Positions 1 to 7,597 of a stretch of DNA of 64,000 bases are shown here, piece by piece. Each line of letters starts with the position of its first letter. The first letter of the stretch is position 1. Under the pieces are notes generated by a model, which was not told the origin of the DNA, did no database searches, and saw only the letters and a list, made by a program, of their open reading frames with translations. The DNA lies in assembly GCA_963742655.1 (NCBI GenBank), contig CAVUMM010000008.1:372001-436000 (forward strand), given 5' to 3'. Source of the stretch: JAICLK01 sp963742655. GTDB lineage: Bacteria; Patescibacteriota; Saccharimonadia; Saccharimonadales; UBA4665. The position numbers were made by a program, and so were the translations under genes.

Positions 1-12
1 AATATAAATAGT

Positions 13-26
13 AAGTTCAGCGAGAT
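13..26. repeat. Left target-site duplication of the IS
   Basis: AAGTTCAGCGAGAT occurs here and again at 1075-1088 in the same orientation, exactly flanking the insertion sequence. It reads as the duplicated target. Confidence 0.8.
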
Positions 27-1074
27 AGGTCGGGCTCCTAAACATATAGGACACTAGTGTCAAGTGTAGCATTCTCGTAGCCAGGAATACCTTGCAGGTA
101 TGCCACGGGCGTCAGCATGCGGAGCATGCTGTGCGGCCGGTAAAAGTTGTAATCCAGACAATCCTCAACAAGGAAGGTTTGCAGCTCGGCTTTCTGGTGC
201 GAGTTGGTAGTCAATCTCTTGTACCGGTCTTTGTCGACGCCGTGGGAGCGCTCAATCCGTCCATTGAGATGGGGACTGCGGGATGGTATCCGACCATGCT
301 GGATGCCATGCGCTTCGAGCCAGCGCGTCACCGGCGAGACGGTCGTTGTTTTGGCCCGCGACAGTTGGTCGTAGACAAACTCCATACCATTGTCAGTCTG
401 GATGCTCCGAAACGAGAACGCCGGAGCGAAAAAGCGGACGGCATGCTCCAGGAAGTCTACTGTGTAGGCGGGGTTAACGCCCGGGTATAGCCGCTTGTAC
501 TTAATCCGAGTGGCACAGTCGACAATGTCGTACTGGTAGGCGGCACGCTTCCAATGTTTGACGTCCAGCTGACCTTTTTCGCCGGGTGCATATGCGTAGT
601 CGCTCAGGCGGCGTTGGACACGCCGCTTGCGCGGCTTGGGCTCGGTGACACCAGCTCTGCGCAGGACATTACCGACACCATGGCGGGACACTGTTACGCT
701 GTAGTCTCGTGCAAGGACAACCGCTAGCTTGGCCTCGCCGTAGCCTAAACCAAGCCGGAGTTGCAGGATGAGGCTTGTCGTTGTCTCGTCCATGTCCTGC
801 GCGTGACTGTGGGGCGTCCGAGGCAGATCGTAGAGGCTGGTGAGCTTTTTGCCGTCCTCCAGCCACCGTTTGTGCCAGTAGTAGTATTCACTTCTTGCAA
901 TACCGTAATGCTTACAGGCTGCAGACACGCTGCCGAGTTCCTCGGCAGCTCGAAACCAGGCTAAACGGATACGGGCTCCGTATACCTGGAGCTGTTTTCC
1001 AGTCATATGTCGTGTTCTCACTTTCACTCCTTTCTAGTTTAGTGAAAGTGTCCAAGATGTATGGGAGCCGGATA
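27..1074 (-). mobile_element. Intact IS481-type insertion sequence
   Basis: The element spans the DNA between two copies of a 14-bp direct repeat. Near each end lies a 25-bp imperfect inverted repeat (30-54 and 1048-1072; 20 of 25 positions match). It carries one transposase gene on the minus strand whose stop codon lies inside the left inverted repeat. One-ORF DDE elements of about 1 kb with target duplications of up to about 15 bp are typical of the IS481 family. Both ends, the repeats and the reading frame are intact, so the insertion looks recent. It sits directly upstream of the trxB promoter. The exact outer boundary is uncertain by 2-3 bp because the inverted repeats begin slightly inside the direct repeats. 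Confidence 0.85.
38..1027 (-). CDS. IS481-family transposase (DDE integrase core)
   Basis: This 329-residue protein should catalyse cut-and-paste or copy-out movement of the surrounding element. An N-terminal helix-turn-helix region covers about residues 20-60 (AACKHYGIARSEYYYWHKRW), followed by a basic linker at 131-140. The rve-type catalytic core has D155 (GQLDVKHWK), D212 (QTDNG) and E259 (NGRIERSH), the expected DDE triad. The start shown is GTG at 1027, with AAAGGA directly before it. An ATG at 1006 is the alternative. The frame is unbroken and full length for the family, so the element could be active. The gene is read away from trxB and is unlikely to be in an operon with it. Confidence 0.9.
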   Translation of the reverse strand: MKVRTRHMTGKQLQVYGARIRLAWFRAAEELGSVSAACKHYGIARSEYYYWHKRWLEDGKKLTSLYDLPRTPHSHAQDMDETTTSLILQLRLGLGYGEAKLAVVLARDYSVTVSRHGVGNVLRRAGVTEPKPRKRRVQRRLSDYAYAPGEKGQLDVKHWKRAAYQYDIVDCATRIKYKRLYPGVNPAYTVDFLEHAVRFFAPAFSFRSIQTDNGMEFVYDQLSRAKTTTVSPVTRWLEAHGIQHGRIPSRSPHLNGRIERSHGVDKDRYKRLTTNSHQKAELQTFLVEDCLDYNFYRPHSMLRMLTPVAYLQGIPGYENATLDTSVLYV

Positions 1075-1088
1075 AAGTTCAGCGAGAT
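1075..1088. repeat. Right target-site duplication of the IS
   Basis: Second perfect copy of the 14-bp direct repeat found at 13-26. Bases outside the two copies differ, as expected for a target duplication rather than a longer duplication. Confidence 0.8.
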
Positions 1089-1160
1089 TACTGCCTCGGT
1101 TAACCTCAATCCAGCCGTCCCATACGCAAATTTACGCCGCATATAGATTAAAGAGAATCG

Positions 1161-1197
1161 TGGTAGAATAGCGTAAGAATTTATTGAAACAGAGGGG
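1161..1197 (+). promoter_or_regulatory. trxB promoter and ribosome-binding site
   Basis: An extended -10 element TGG-TAGAAT lies at 1161-1169 and a strong Shine-Dalgarno stretch AGAGGGG at 1191-1197, three bases before the trxB ATG. The insertion sequence ends about 85 bp upstream, so its arrival could have changed the upstream control region. Confidence 0.5.
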
Positions 1198-1199
1198 TT

Positions 1200-2189
1200 A
1201 TGACTGAGAAAAAAGTACACGATGTGGTGATGGTAGGCGCAGGGCCGGCCGCTTTGAGTGCGGCGATTTATACGACGCGTGAGGATATTGGCACGTTATT
1301 GTTCGAGCGCGGCGTGGTTGGCGGATTGGCGGCTGTGACCGATTGGGTAGATAATTATCCGGGGTTTCCGAAAGGTATACAGGGGCTTGAACTGGCCGAA
1401 GGATTGCGCGGCCAGGCTGAAAGATTTGGAGCAGTCATTGAGTTGGGCGAAGTAACAAAGATTGTCAATGAAGGTGACGTAAAGAAGCTAGAGACTACCA
1501 GCGGCGATATCTACGCCAAGACGATATTGGTGGCCACCGGCAGCGATTACAAAAAAATCGGCGTACCGGGCGAGCAGGAATATTACGCGCGCGGCGTGCA
1601 TTACTGCGCGACCTGCGATGGCGCTTTCTATCGTGATAAGCGGCTGGTCGTGGTTGGCGGCGGCAATTCGGCGGTGCAGGAAAGCCTGTTTTTAACACGC
1701 TTTGCAAGCCATATTGACATATTGGTGCGTAGCTCTGTGAAGGCTTCTGATGTGTTGCAGCAAGACCTGGACGAAGCGGTCAAGGCCGGCAAAATTACCG
1801 TGCATCTGCAAACTTCTACCGATGAAATTGTCGGCGAAGATAACAAGGTCGTTAAGGTTACCGGCACAGACAAAACGAAAAACGCCAAAGTTGAATTTCC
1901 GACCGATGGCGTGTTCGTGTTCGTGGGCTTAAAGCCGAATACTGAATTTTTGCAAGCCTCTGGCATCGAACTTGATCCGATAGGACTGGTCAAAACCAAT
2001 GAGCACCTGCAAACCAGCATGCCCGGTGTATTCGCGGCGGGCGATGTCCGTTCCGGCGCGACTATGCAGATTGCCACGGCTGTCGGCGAAGGCGCCACGG
2101 CTGCCCTTATCATTCGTGAATATCTCGAGGGCAAGTTGGTGCCAAAAACCGAAGCCGACGAAGAAGTAGCTCCAGTAGCGGCAGCCTAA
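1200..2189 (+). CDS. trxB: Thioredoxin-disulfide reductase
   Basis: A flavoenzyme that passes electrons from NADPH through FAD and a redox disulfide to thioredoxin in the cytoplasm. The FAD-binding motif GAGPAA lies at residues 13-18, the redox pair CATC at 136-139 in the classical YCATCDG context, the NADPH-binding GGGNSA at 153-158, and the second FAD motif (AAGDVRSG) near the C-terminus. At 329 residues it is normal for low-molecular-weight TrxB, with a short Glu/Ala tail. It starts at ATG after a good Shine-Dalgarno and converges with the flavoprotein gene, four bases apart. No thioredoxin gene is visible in the window. Confidence 0.95.
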   Translation: MTEKKVHDVVMVGAGPAALSAAIYTTREDIGTLLFERGVVGGLAAVTDWVDNYPGFPKGIQGLELAEGLRGQAERFGAVIELGEVTKIVNEGDVKKLETTSGDIYAKTILVATGSDYKKIGVPGEQEYYARGVHYCATCDGAFYRDKRLVVVGGGNSAVQESLFLTRFASHIDILVRSSVKASDVLQQDLDEAVKAGKITVHLQTSTDEIVGEDNKVVKVTGTDKTKNAKVEFPTDGVFVFVGLKPNTEFLQASGIELDPIGLVKTNEHLQTSMPGVFAAGDVRSGATMQIATAVGEGATAALIIREYLEGKLVPKTEADEEVAPVAAA

Positions 2190-2193
2190 AGTA

Positions 2194-2886
2194 TTAGTAG
2201 CCAGGGAAGTAATCAAGTAACAGTTGGCGGCGAGCAATGCCGGCAGCCAGTAAATCATTGTATAGCGGTTCGATAAAACTTTGCGGCCCGGCAAGGTAAA
2301 TAAGCTTATTTTCTACTGGGCCGATGATTGCTAAAAGCCTGTTGACATCAAGCCGCCCTGTTTCGCCATGCCAATTTTTATTCGGCCGCGATAGGATGGG
2401 AAAATATGCGAGCGGATAATCCTGAAAAAACTCGGTAAACAGAAAATCGTCAGGTGTGCTGGCGCTATAGATTAGTGTAATGTCTCTTTTTTCGCCGCGT
2501 GTTGTCAGCCATTTAATCATGCTTACATACGGAGTGCTGCCGATTCCGGCTGCCACGAAAACGAGCGGTATGGACATGTCTTTTGGCAGCACGAAATCTC
2601 CCATCGGCGTCGCAAAACTGACCGCATCGCCGATTACCAGCCGCCTTAACGCTCGTTTGAATGAGCTTCCATTAGCCGCAAAATTTATCGTGAGTTCGAT
2701 ATAAGGCTCGTCAGGCGTGCTGGTGATGGAAAACTCACGGCTGTCACCTCTTTCGTCAACATCCGGATGTGGAATATGAATCTCGACGAATTGCCCAGGC
2801 TCAAACCATAGCGGTTGTTCCGGCTTGAACTTGAATACCGAGATATTCGATGCCAACTTCTCGATACCGACAAGCACTGCCCGCAT
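2194..2886 (-). CDS. Ferredoxin-NADP reductase-like flavoprotein
   Basis: A 230-residue single-domain member of the FNR superfamily, which moves electrons between NAD(P)H and a one-electron or flavin partner. The FAD-binding barrel shows PGQF (30-33) and REFSIT (50-55), the RxYS-type flavin motif. The nucleotide half starts with the GIGSTP loop (114-119), and the end is aromatic (DYFPGY), as is common in FNRs. No 2Fe-2S domain is attached, so the partner must be a separate protein. It has a good Shine-Dalgarno (AAGGGGAAA) before ATG. Convergence with trxB suggests a redox neighbourhood, but the substrate cannot be named from sequence. Confidence 0.85.
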   Translation of the reverse strand: MRAVLVGIEKLASNISVFKFKPEQPLWFEPGQFVEIHIPHPDVDERGDSREFSITSTPDEPYIELTINFAANGSSFKRALRRLVIGDAVSFATPMGDFVLPKDMSIPLVFVAAGIGSTPYVSMIKWLTTRGEKRDITLIYSASTPDDFLFTEFFQDYPLAYFPILSRPNKNWHGETGRLDVNRLLAIIGPVENKLIYLAGPQSFIEPLYNDLLAAGIARRQLLLDYFPGY

Positions 2887-2952
2887 TTAATTTCCCCTTC
2901 CCATGGAATTTCAGTATAACTTATCTGGTTTTGATTTCACCAACCTGGAGGT

Positions 2953-3663
2953 TCAGGTTCCTTTACGCCATTTCGCAGACACGAATATTTCCGGGTGCCT
3001 GGTGCAGAAATGCAGATCCGGATAGAGCTTTCGAAGAAACGGCGCACTATAATTCATAATTCTTTCGGCTAATTTTCCGTTATAAACGTACACGTACACT
3101 TCCAGATTGTAATGTTTTGCCAAGTAATAGGTAAGCGGATTCAATAACCAGAAATTTATGCCGATACCGGTAGCCTGGATATGATGAGCCGTCTGCACGA
3201 TGTCGATGGGTGCAAGATATTCAAGCGCGTAGATAGGTATATTTGGCAAAACTCGCCGGACTTGACGAAGTTCATCAGGGATAAATGATGCCACACTGGC
3301 GTTGGTTTGCGGGTGACGGCCCAGAACCAACAGTAATTCATCAACGCAGCCACGCTCTTTGATTTCTATTATAACCGGTACATTACCTATCGTATCGAGA
3401 GCTTGATCAAGGCTCAGAAATTTTTCGCCATTGTTGAGCTCGATGGCCTGCAACTCGGCGAGCGTTTTTTCGCTTACTTTTACATGATTGGCGGCAACTC
3501 GGCCTGTCGTGGGATCGTGGACGACCACTAGTTTGTCGTCTGCTGTCAGATGCACGTCAATTTCGATAATATCAACGCCGTGCTTTATTGCAGCAAGCAG
3601 ACTGGCTTGGCTGTTTTCGAGTTCGAGCCCGGCTGCACCGCGGTGCCCGATTATTTTCGTCAT
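2953..3663 (-). CDS. Glycerophosphodiester phosphodiesterase
   Basis: Predicted to cleave glycerophosphodiesters into glycerol-3-phosphate and an alcohol. The GDPD signature is clear: H7-R8 (GHRGAA), E34 and D36 (IIEIDVH) for metal binding, and H49-D50 (VVHDPTTGR) as the second catalytic His. At 236 residues it matches the short cytoplasmic class, and no signal peptide is visible. For a host-dependent organism with few lipid genes it could salvage phospholipid breakdown products, which is inference. Its upstream region holds two palindromes that may regulate it. Confidence 0.9.
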   Translation of the reverse strand: MTKIIGHRGAAGLELENSQASLLAAIKHGVDIIEIDVHLTADDKLVVVHDPTTGRVAANHVKVSEKTLAELQAIELNNGEKFLSLDQALDTIGNVPVIIEIKERGCVDELLLVLGRHPQTNASVASFIPDELRQVRRVLPNIPIYALEYLAPIDIVQTAHHIQATGIGINFWLLNPLTYYLAKHYNLEVYVYVYNGKLAERIMNYSAPFLRKLYPDLHFCTRHPEIFVSAKWRKGT

Positions 3664-3739
3664 CTTGCGTATAAGTGTACACCAGGAAAAGAGTTTTTAC
3701 ATTTTCCCGCGTCTGTTCGATATATAATTTTTGGCTCAA

Positions 3740-3814
3740 TCTATCGGGTACGACCCTATAGACAGGTAGGCGAGATTTCTTCAATTTGATCTATCGGGTC
3801 GTACCCGATAGATC
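3740..3814. promoter_or_regulatory. Twin palindromic operator candidates between the GDPD gene and ppa
   Basis: Site 1 (3740-3762) is an inverted repeat with arms CTATCGGGT and ACCCTATAG around ACG, with one mismatch. Site 2 (3788-3814) is a perfect inverted repeat with 12-bp arms (GATCTATCGGGT / ACCCGATAGATC) around CGT. The two sites are the same sequence in opposite orientation over 21 bp with one difference, and their centres are 50 bp apart, close to five helical turns. Site 1 would overlie the -35 region of a GDPD promoter that uses the A/T-rich TATATA stretch at about 3721-3728. Site 2 lies 22 bp upstream of the ppa -35. A dimeric regulator binding both sites is the simplest reading. 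No cognate regulator is identified here. Confidence 0.55.
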
Positions 3815-3836
3815 GTAATGCGCACAGATTGTGGAG

Positions 3837-3900
3837 TTGGTCGAAAGTCTGCTAATTGGTACAATATCGCCAGATAACGCGCAATATTAACACGAGGAGG
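3837..3900 (+). promoter_or_regulatory. ppa promoter and ribosome-binding site
   Basis: A -35 like TTGGTC (3837-3842), a 17-bp spacer and an extended -10 TGG-TACAAT (3857-3865). The Shine-Dalgarno GAGGAGG (3894-3900) sits four bases before the ppa ATG. Confidence 0.6.
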
Positions 3901-3904
3901 CTAA

Positions 3905-4432
3905 ATGGCTGATTATAATAAAGTGCTGGATCCGGGTGATTGGCAGAATGGCATCGTCAACACTGTCGTAGAAATTCCCGAAGGGTCGCGTTTGAAAATT
4001 GAATGGGACCGAAAACGGGCCGCATTTATGATCGATAGGGTTGAGCCGGCGATTTTCGCAAAACCATGCAGCTATGGCTTCATTCCTCAGACTCTCGACG
4101 AAGACGGTGACGAGCTCGATACCTTGGTTGTATGCAGCGAGCCCGTTCCGACAGGCGTCTGGCTAGAGGTGAAAATATTAGGTATTTTGAACTTCGAAGA
4201 CGACGGCGAAATGGATTACAAAATCGTGGTCGTTCCGGCCGACGACCGTAACACCGGCGATTCCATCAACTCACTGGACGACCTTGGCGAACGCTGGAAA
4301 CAAAAGATCGAATTCCACTTCAGCCACTACAAGGATTTGAAAAAACCAGGCACGACAAAAGTACTGGGATGGGGCAACATCGATGACGCCAAAAAAATCA
4401 TCGCTGAGTGCATCGAACGTTACAAAAAATAG
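3905..4432 (+). CDS. ppa: Inorganic pyrophosphatase (family I)
   Basis: Hydrolyses pyrophosphate to two phosphates in the cytoplasm, pulling nucleotide-polymerising and activating reactions forward. At 175 residues it is normal for bacterial family I enzymes. The metal-binding motif is visible as D65, D67, D69/E70 and D72 in YGFIPQTLDEDGDELD, with further acidic ligands in PADDRN. It has one of the strongest ribosome-binding sites in the window, fitting a housekeeping gene. A Nudix gene follows after two bases and is probably co-transcribed, which makes sense because many Nudix enzymes release pyrophosphate or phosphate. Confidence 0.95.
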   Translation: MADYNKVLDPGDWQNGIVNTVVEIPEGSRLKIEWDRKRAAFMIDRVEPAIFAKPCSYGFIPQTLDEDGDELDTLVVCSEPVPTGVWLEVKILGILNFEDDGEMDYKIVVVPADDRNTGDSINSLDDLGERWKQKIEFHFSHYKDLKKPGTTKVLGWGNIDDAKKIIAECIERYKK

Positions 4433-4434
4433 CT

Positions 4435-4863
4435 ATGAAAACAAGCCGAACCGTAAAAGTCGTTCTGCAGGATGATGAGGACAACGTTCTGCTGTTACGG
4501 CGCAGCCCAACGCACCCTTCCCAGGCTTCGCAGATGGATTTACCCGGCGGCTTCATTGATGGCTCCGAAGAACCGCTCGAAACATTGTTGCGGGAGATCA
4601 GCGAAGAAACCGGGCTCAATCTTGCGTCGACGAAGCTGAAGCTTGTTTATGCAAAAACAGAAGAAATTGATACTGATAGCAGAATCCGTTTAGTGTATGC
4701 CGGTAGGTTGCCGGGCATCAAACCACAAATCAACCTTAGCTGGGAACACGGTGGGTACCATTGGCTACCAATGAAAGAGGCTGTCAAATCACTGGATCCG
4801 AATAAATATAAATTTCAAGCATTGACTTATCTTGCTGAAAATAATATTTTGACCGAGTTTTAA
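4435..4863 (+). CDS. Nudix hydrolase
   Basis: A 142-residue Nudix protein. The complete Nudix box (Gx5Ex7REUxEExGU) runs over residues 39-61, GGFIDGSEEPLETLLREISE being its core, followed by ETGL. The start chosen is the ATG two bases after the ppa stop. A GTG at 4408 would overlap ppa and lacks support. Members hydrolyse nucleoside diphosphates linked to another group, and the exact substrate (oxidised nucleotide, dinucleotide or nucleotide sugar) cannot be read from the sequence. The position behind ppa and before a second Nudix gene suggests a nucleotide clean-up operon. Confidence 0.85.
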   Translation: MKTSRTVKVVLQDDEDNVLLLRRSPTHPSQASQMDLPGGFIDGSEEPLETLLREISEETGLNLASTKLKLVYAKTEEIDTDSRIRLVYAGRLPGIKPQINLSWEHGGYHWLPMKEAVKSLDPNKYKFQALTYLAENNILTEF

Positions 4864-4873
4864 AGCGAACGGT

Positions 4874-5428
4874 ATGTTGCAAGAAATCGTATCGGAATAT
4901 CTCGAAGTGTTTCCTGAGGAGCGGGCTCGGCTTGGTCTACTCCAAGAGCAGCTAGCAGCTCACGAACCCCTGAATGACCGAAAAAATTTTCGCGGTCACA
5001 TTGCCGGGGCCGGTATCGTGGTTTCGCCTGACCGCAACAAAATTCTGGCAGTCCATCATAGATTTTTTGATGACTGGTTCCAGCCGGGCGGCCACTGGGA
5101 AGCTGAAGACCCGGACCCGTGGACGGCTGCGAGGCGTGAAGCTATTGAAGAAACGGGCGTGTCAATTGCAAGACTGCTTGCAGTTATCAATGGCAACGAG
5201 TGCGTGCCTTTGGATATCGCAACATACCATTATGATGCTCGGCCCGAGAAGAACGAGCCAGCGCACTTTCATCACGATTTCCGATATGCATTTTTGGCGG
5301 CGGACGAGAACTTGAAACCTCAGGAATCCGAAGTTGTTACCTGCACGTGGCTGACATTTGACGATCCTCGTCTGAAAAACATGCAGCGGGTTGTTGCAAA
5401 ATTGAGGCGTTTTAAGGTGATTGCATGA
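4874..5428 (+). CDS. Nudix hydrolase
   Basis: A 184-residue protein with a helical N-terminal extension of about 40 residues before the Nudix fold. The box lies at about residues 72-96 (PGGHWEAEDPDPWTAARREA, then IEETGV). It has one residue more than the consensus between the first Gly and the RE pair. REAIEETG keeps the metal-binding Glu residues. The gene begins ten bases after the previous Nudix stop and probably belongs to the same transcript. The two neighbouring Nudix proteins are clearly different subfamilies, not a tandem copy. Substrate unknown. Confidence 0.85.
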   Translation: MLQEIVSEYLEVFPEERARLGLLQEQLAAHEPLNDRKNFRGHIAGAGIVVSPDRNKILAVHHRFFDDWFQPGGHWEAEDPDPWTAARREAIEETGVSIARLLAVINGNECVPLDIATYHYDARPEKNEPAHFHHDFRYAFLAADENLKPQESEVVTCTWLTFDDPRLKNMQRVVAKLRRFKVIA

Positions 5429-5499
5429 CGTAACCCTTGCATGCTACCCGCTTGTGCTTCTACAATAGAATGGAAAATGAATCTAAGTGAGGGGACAAA

Positions 5500-6522
5500 A
5501 TGAACACACGGGTGGCAATTAATGGCTTTGGCCGGATTGGGCGCAACGCATTCAAGATTGCGTTTGACCGCACCGATATCGAAATCATCGCGATCAACGA
5601 TCTTACCGATACAAAAACCCTGGCGCATTTGCTGAAGCACGACAGCAACTATGGAACGTACGGGCACGACGTCAGCTTTGACGGTACGAGCGTAATTATC
5701 GACGGTAAGCACGTGCAGGTGCTGGCGATAAAAGATCCGACGCAGTTGCCGTGGAAGGATTTGAACATTGATGTCGTGATAGAATCAACCGGTTTATTCG
5801 TCAAGCACGAAGATTTGCGCAAGCACCTGGAAGCCGGCGCGCGGCGAGTCGTATTATCTGCTCCGGAAAAGCACGAACATTTCCACGACACTTACGTCAT
5901 TGGTGTGAACGAACAGGACCTGAAGCCGCACCACGAAGTCATTTCGAACGCGTCATGTACCACCAACTGCATTACGCCCGTGGCGGCGATAATAGAAAAA
6001 GCGTTCGGTATCGAAAAAGCCATGATGACCACGGTGCACAGCTACACCGCCAGCCAGCGTTTGCAGGACGCGCCGGCTAAGGATCTGCGCGAGGCACGAA
6101 ATGCGGCTGAAAATATCGTTCCTACGACTACCGGCGCGAGTATCGCGGCCGCTAAGGCGTTGCCGGCACTGGCCGGAATCTTCGGCGGATTGAGTATCCG
6201 GGTGCCCACGCCGGTCGTATCTATCAGTGATTTCGTTATCATAACCAAACGTGACGTGACGGTCGATGAAGTGAACGATGTGTTCCGCAAAGCCGCGGCC
6301 GAACCGTACTACCAGGGCATTTTGGCTGTGACTGACGAAGAATTGGTGAGCAGTGATTTTATCGGCAATAGCCACTCGGCAACCGTTGACTTGAATCTGA
6401 CGGCCGTGATCGCCGGCAACATGCTTAAAGTAGTGGCCTGGTACGATAACGAATGGGGCTATTCGAACCGCTTGGTGGAAATGACGGCTGACGTCGGCCG
6501 GTTATTGCATCATGAGCAATAA
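5500..6522 (+). CDS. gap: Glyceraldehyde-3-phosphate dehydrogenase, type I
   Basis: Oxidises glyceraldehyde-3-phosphate to 1,3-bisphosphoglycerate with NAD. The nucleotide-binding GFGRIGR is at residues 9-15, with Asp34 at the end of the second strand (INDLTD), favouring NAD over NADP. Catalytic Cys153 sits in NASCTTNCITP. At 340 residues it is full length. A TACAAT -10 (5461-5466) and a GTGAGGGG Shine-Dalgarno precede the ATG, so this begins its own transcript. rpiB follows after 18 bases. It is the first gene of a block of carbon enzymes reaching to 13.2 kb. Confidence 0.96.
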   Translation: MNTRVAINGFGRIGRNAFKIAFDRTDIEIIAINDLTDTKTLAHLLKHDSNYGTYGHDVSFDGTSVIIDGKHVQVLAIKDPTQLPWKDLNIDVVIESTGLFVKHEDLRKHLEAGARRVVLSAPEKHEHFHDTYVIGVNEQDLKPHHEVISNASCTTNCITPVAAIIEKAFGIEKAMMTTVHSYTASQRLQDAPAKDLREARNAAENIVPTTTGASIAAAKALPALAGIFGGLSIRVPTPVVSISDFVIITKRDVTVDEVNDVFRKAAAEPYYQGILAVTDEELVSSDFIGNSHSATVDLNLTAVIAGNMLKVVAWYDNEWGYSNRLVEMTADVGRLLHHEQ

Positions 6523-6540
6523 CAAGAGCAACTGTCGAAC

Positions 6541-6987
6541 ATGAAAATATTTCTGGGTGCGGATCACAACGGATTTGCGATGAAGACGAAGCTTGCAAAT
6601 TATTTGCGTAGTTTGGGCCATGACGTAGCGGACGAAGGCGACACAAAGCTCAACCCCGAAGATGATTTTCCGCAGTTTGCCGCCCGCGTGGTAGCCGCCA
6701 TGAAAGCCGACCGCGACCCGGCGGAGCGCGGCATTCTGATTTGCGGCAGCGGGCAGGGGATGTGCATGACGGCCAATCGCTACAAAGGCATCCGGGCCAG
6801 CCTGTGCTGGGATGAAGCAGAAGCTCGCGCCGCCCGTAACGACGACGACAGCAACGTGCTCTGTTTGCCGGCACGATATATCAGCCAGGCACAAGCTGAA
6901 TCAATCGCCAAAACATGGCTTGATACCAGCTTCGCCGGCGCAGCGCGATTTAAGCGCCGAATCAAAGAAATGGATAATTTAACTTGA
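6541..6987 (+). CDS. rpiB: Ribose-5-phosphate isomerase B-type sugar isomerase
   Basis: Interconverts ribulose-5-phosphate and ribose-5-phosphate in the non-oxidative pentose phosphate route. The LacA/RpiB fold is shown by GADHNGF at the N-terminus and CGSGQGM around C68, the expected base for proton transfer. The segment that usually reads aReHNdaNVL is ARNDDDSNVL here (residues 98-107), so the conserved His linked to ring opening is missing. The substrate or mechanism could therefore differ from standard RpiB. Transcription from gap is likely, with a short hairpin and T-run at 7056-7074 as a possible end. Confidence 0.85.
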   Translation: MKIFLGADHNGFAMKTKLANYLRSLGHDVADEGDTKLNPEDDFPQFAARVVAAMKADRDPAERGILICGSGQGMCMTANRYKGIRASLCWDEAEARAARNDDDSNVLCLPARYISQAQAESIAKTWLDTSFAGAARFKRRIKEMDNLT

Positions 6988-6996
6988 CCAAAGGTC

Positions 6997-7110
6997 TCAC
7001 AAACCTTTTCGGATGACGTATAAATGCTGACTTGGTTTCGGCAGCTTGACTAATTGCGGTTTGGCCGCTTTTTTCTTGGGTTTTTCAGATTGTGGCGTCT
7101 GTCGTTTCAT
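6997..7110 (-). CDS. Possible 37-residue basic peptide
   Basis: The frame starts at ATG only two bases after the stop of the membrane protein gene 7113-7553 and ends at TGA before rpiB. The product is very basic and proline-rich in its first half (MKRQTPQSEKPKKKAAKP). The spacing would allow translational coupling. Against it: the same DNA forms a short hairpin plus T-run that could terminate the opposite strand, there is no separate ribosome-binding site, and lysine-rich frames arise easily from such T-rich DNA. No family is recognised. Confidence 0.25.
   Translation of the reverse strand: MKRQTPQSEKPKKKAAKPQLVKLPKPSQHLYVIRKGL
7056..7074 (+). terminator. Possible intrinsic terminator after rpiB
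   Basis: GCGG and CCGC (7056-7059, 7065-7068) can pair around a five-base loop and are followed by six T residues. The stem is only four G/C pairs, so it is weak, but the position, 70 bases after the rpiB stop, fits the end of the gap-rpiB transcript. Confidence 0.35.
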
Positions 7111-7112
7111 AA

Positions 7113-7553
7113 CTATATTATAAGCAGCAGTATCAAAAATCCCAAGGTTGTCAGAATTATGGATGCGAAACAGTACTCAAGACGCATTTTATTGATTGAG
7201 GTATTATGCCGGATTGCGGCTTGCGTGTCGGCAAGTAATTGCAGGATAAGCGCCTCGCTTTCCATTTGCAGATAATTTTGTGATTCATCCAGGTTTGCGG
7301 CAGCTCCCAGATAGTCTTGGGGCCACATCGAAACGACATCAAAAATAAGCGACAGCAATAATGGCGCGTACAAAACTACAGTTTGCCATAGCGCCACATG
7401 CAGCGAAGCTTGATCGATGAATATCAGGATGGCAATATTGGCGGCTAAAATGGCGAGAGCTTTAGCGTCAATGCCGTCGCTGGTACTGAATACCAAATTG
7501 AGCTGATTTTGCTGCGTGTCGAGCAGTGGTTGTAAATCTCGGTTGCTTGGCAT
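7113..7553 (-). CDS. Unknown membrane protein
   Basis: A protein of about 146 residues (start MPSNRD) without a recognised family. Two central hydrophobic segments (around AKALAILAANIAILIFI and VVLYAPLLLSLIF) and a C-terminal one (FASIILTTLGFLILLLII, ending at the last residue) are visible. A polar, Gln/Glu-rich region of about 45 residues separates them. The reading frame can be extended to a TTG at 7616, but that would run into the divergent rpe start. A minus-strand TATAAT at 7592-7587 supports the ATG at 7553. Three membrane segments and the lack of a signal peptide suggest an integral inner-membrane protein. Confidence 0.6.
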   Translation of the reverse strand: MPSNRDLQPLLDTQQNQLNLVFSTSDGIDAKALAILAANIAILIFIDQASLHVALWQTVVLYAPLLLSLIFDVVSMWPQDYLGAAANLDESQNYLQMESEALILQLLADTQAAIRHNTSINKMRLEYCFASIILTTLGFLILLLII

Positions 7554-7597
7554 AAGCGGTTTACCGTAAAATAGATATTGAGCCGGATTATAAAACA

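Noticed and set aside
92..490. A plus-strand frame of 132 codons inside the insertion sequence
   Set aside because: It lies opposite the intact transposase, which has the full DDE triad, and has no family features.
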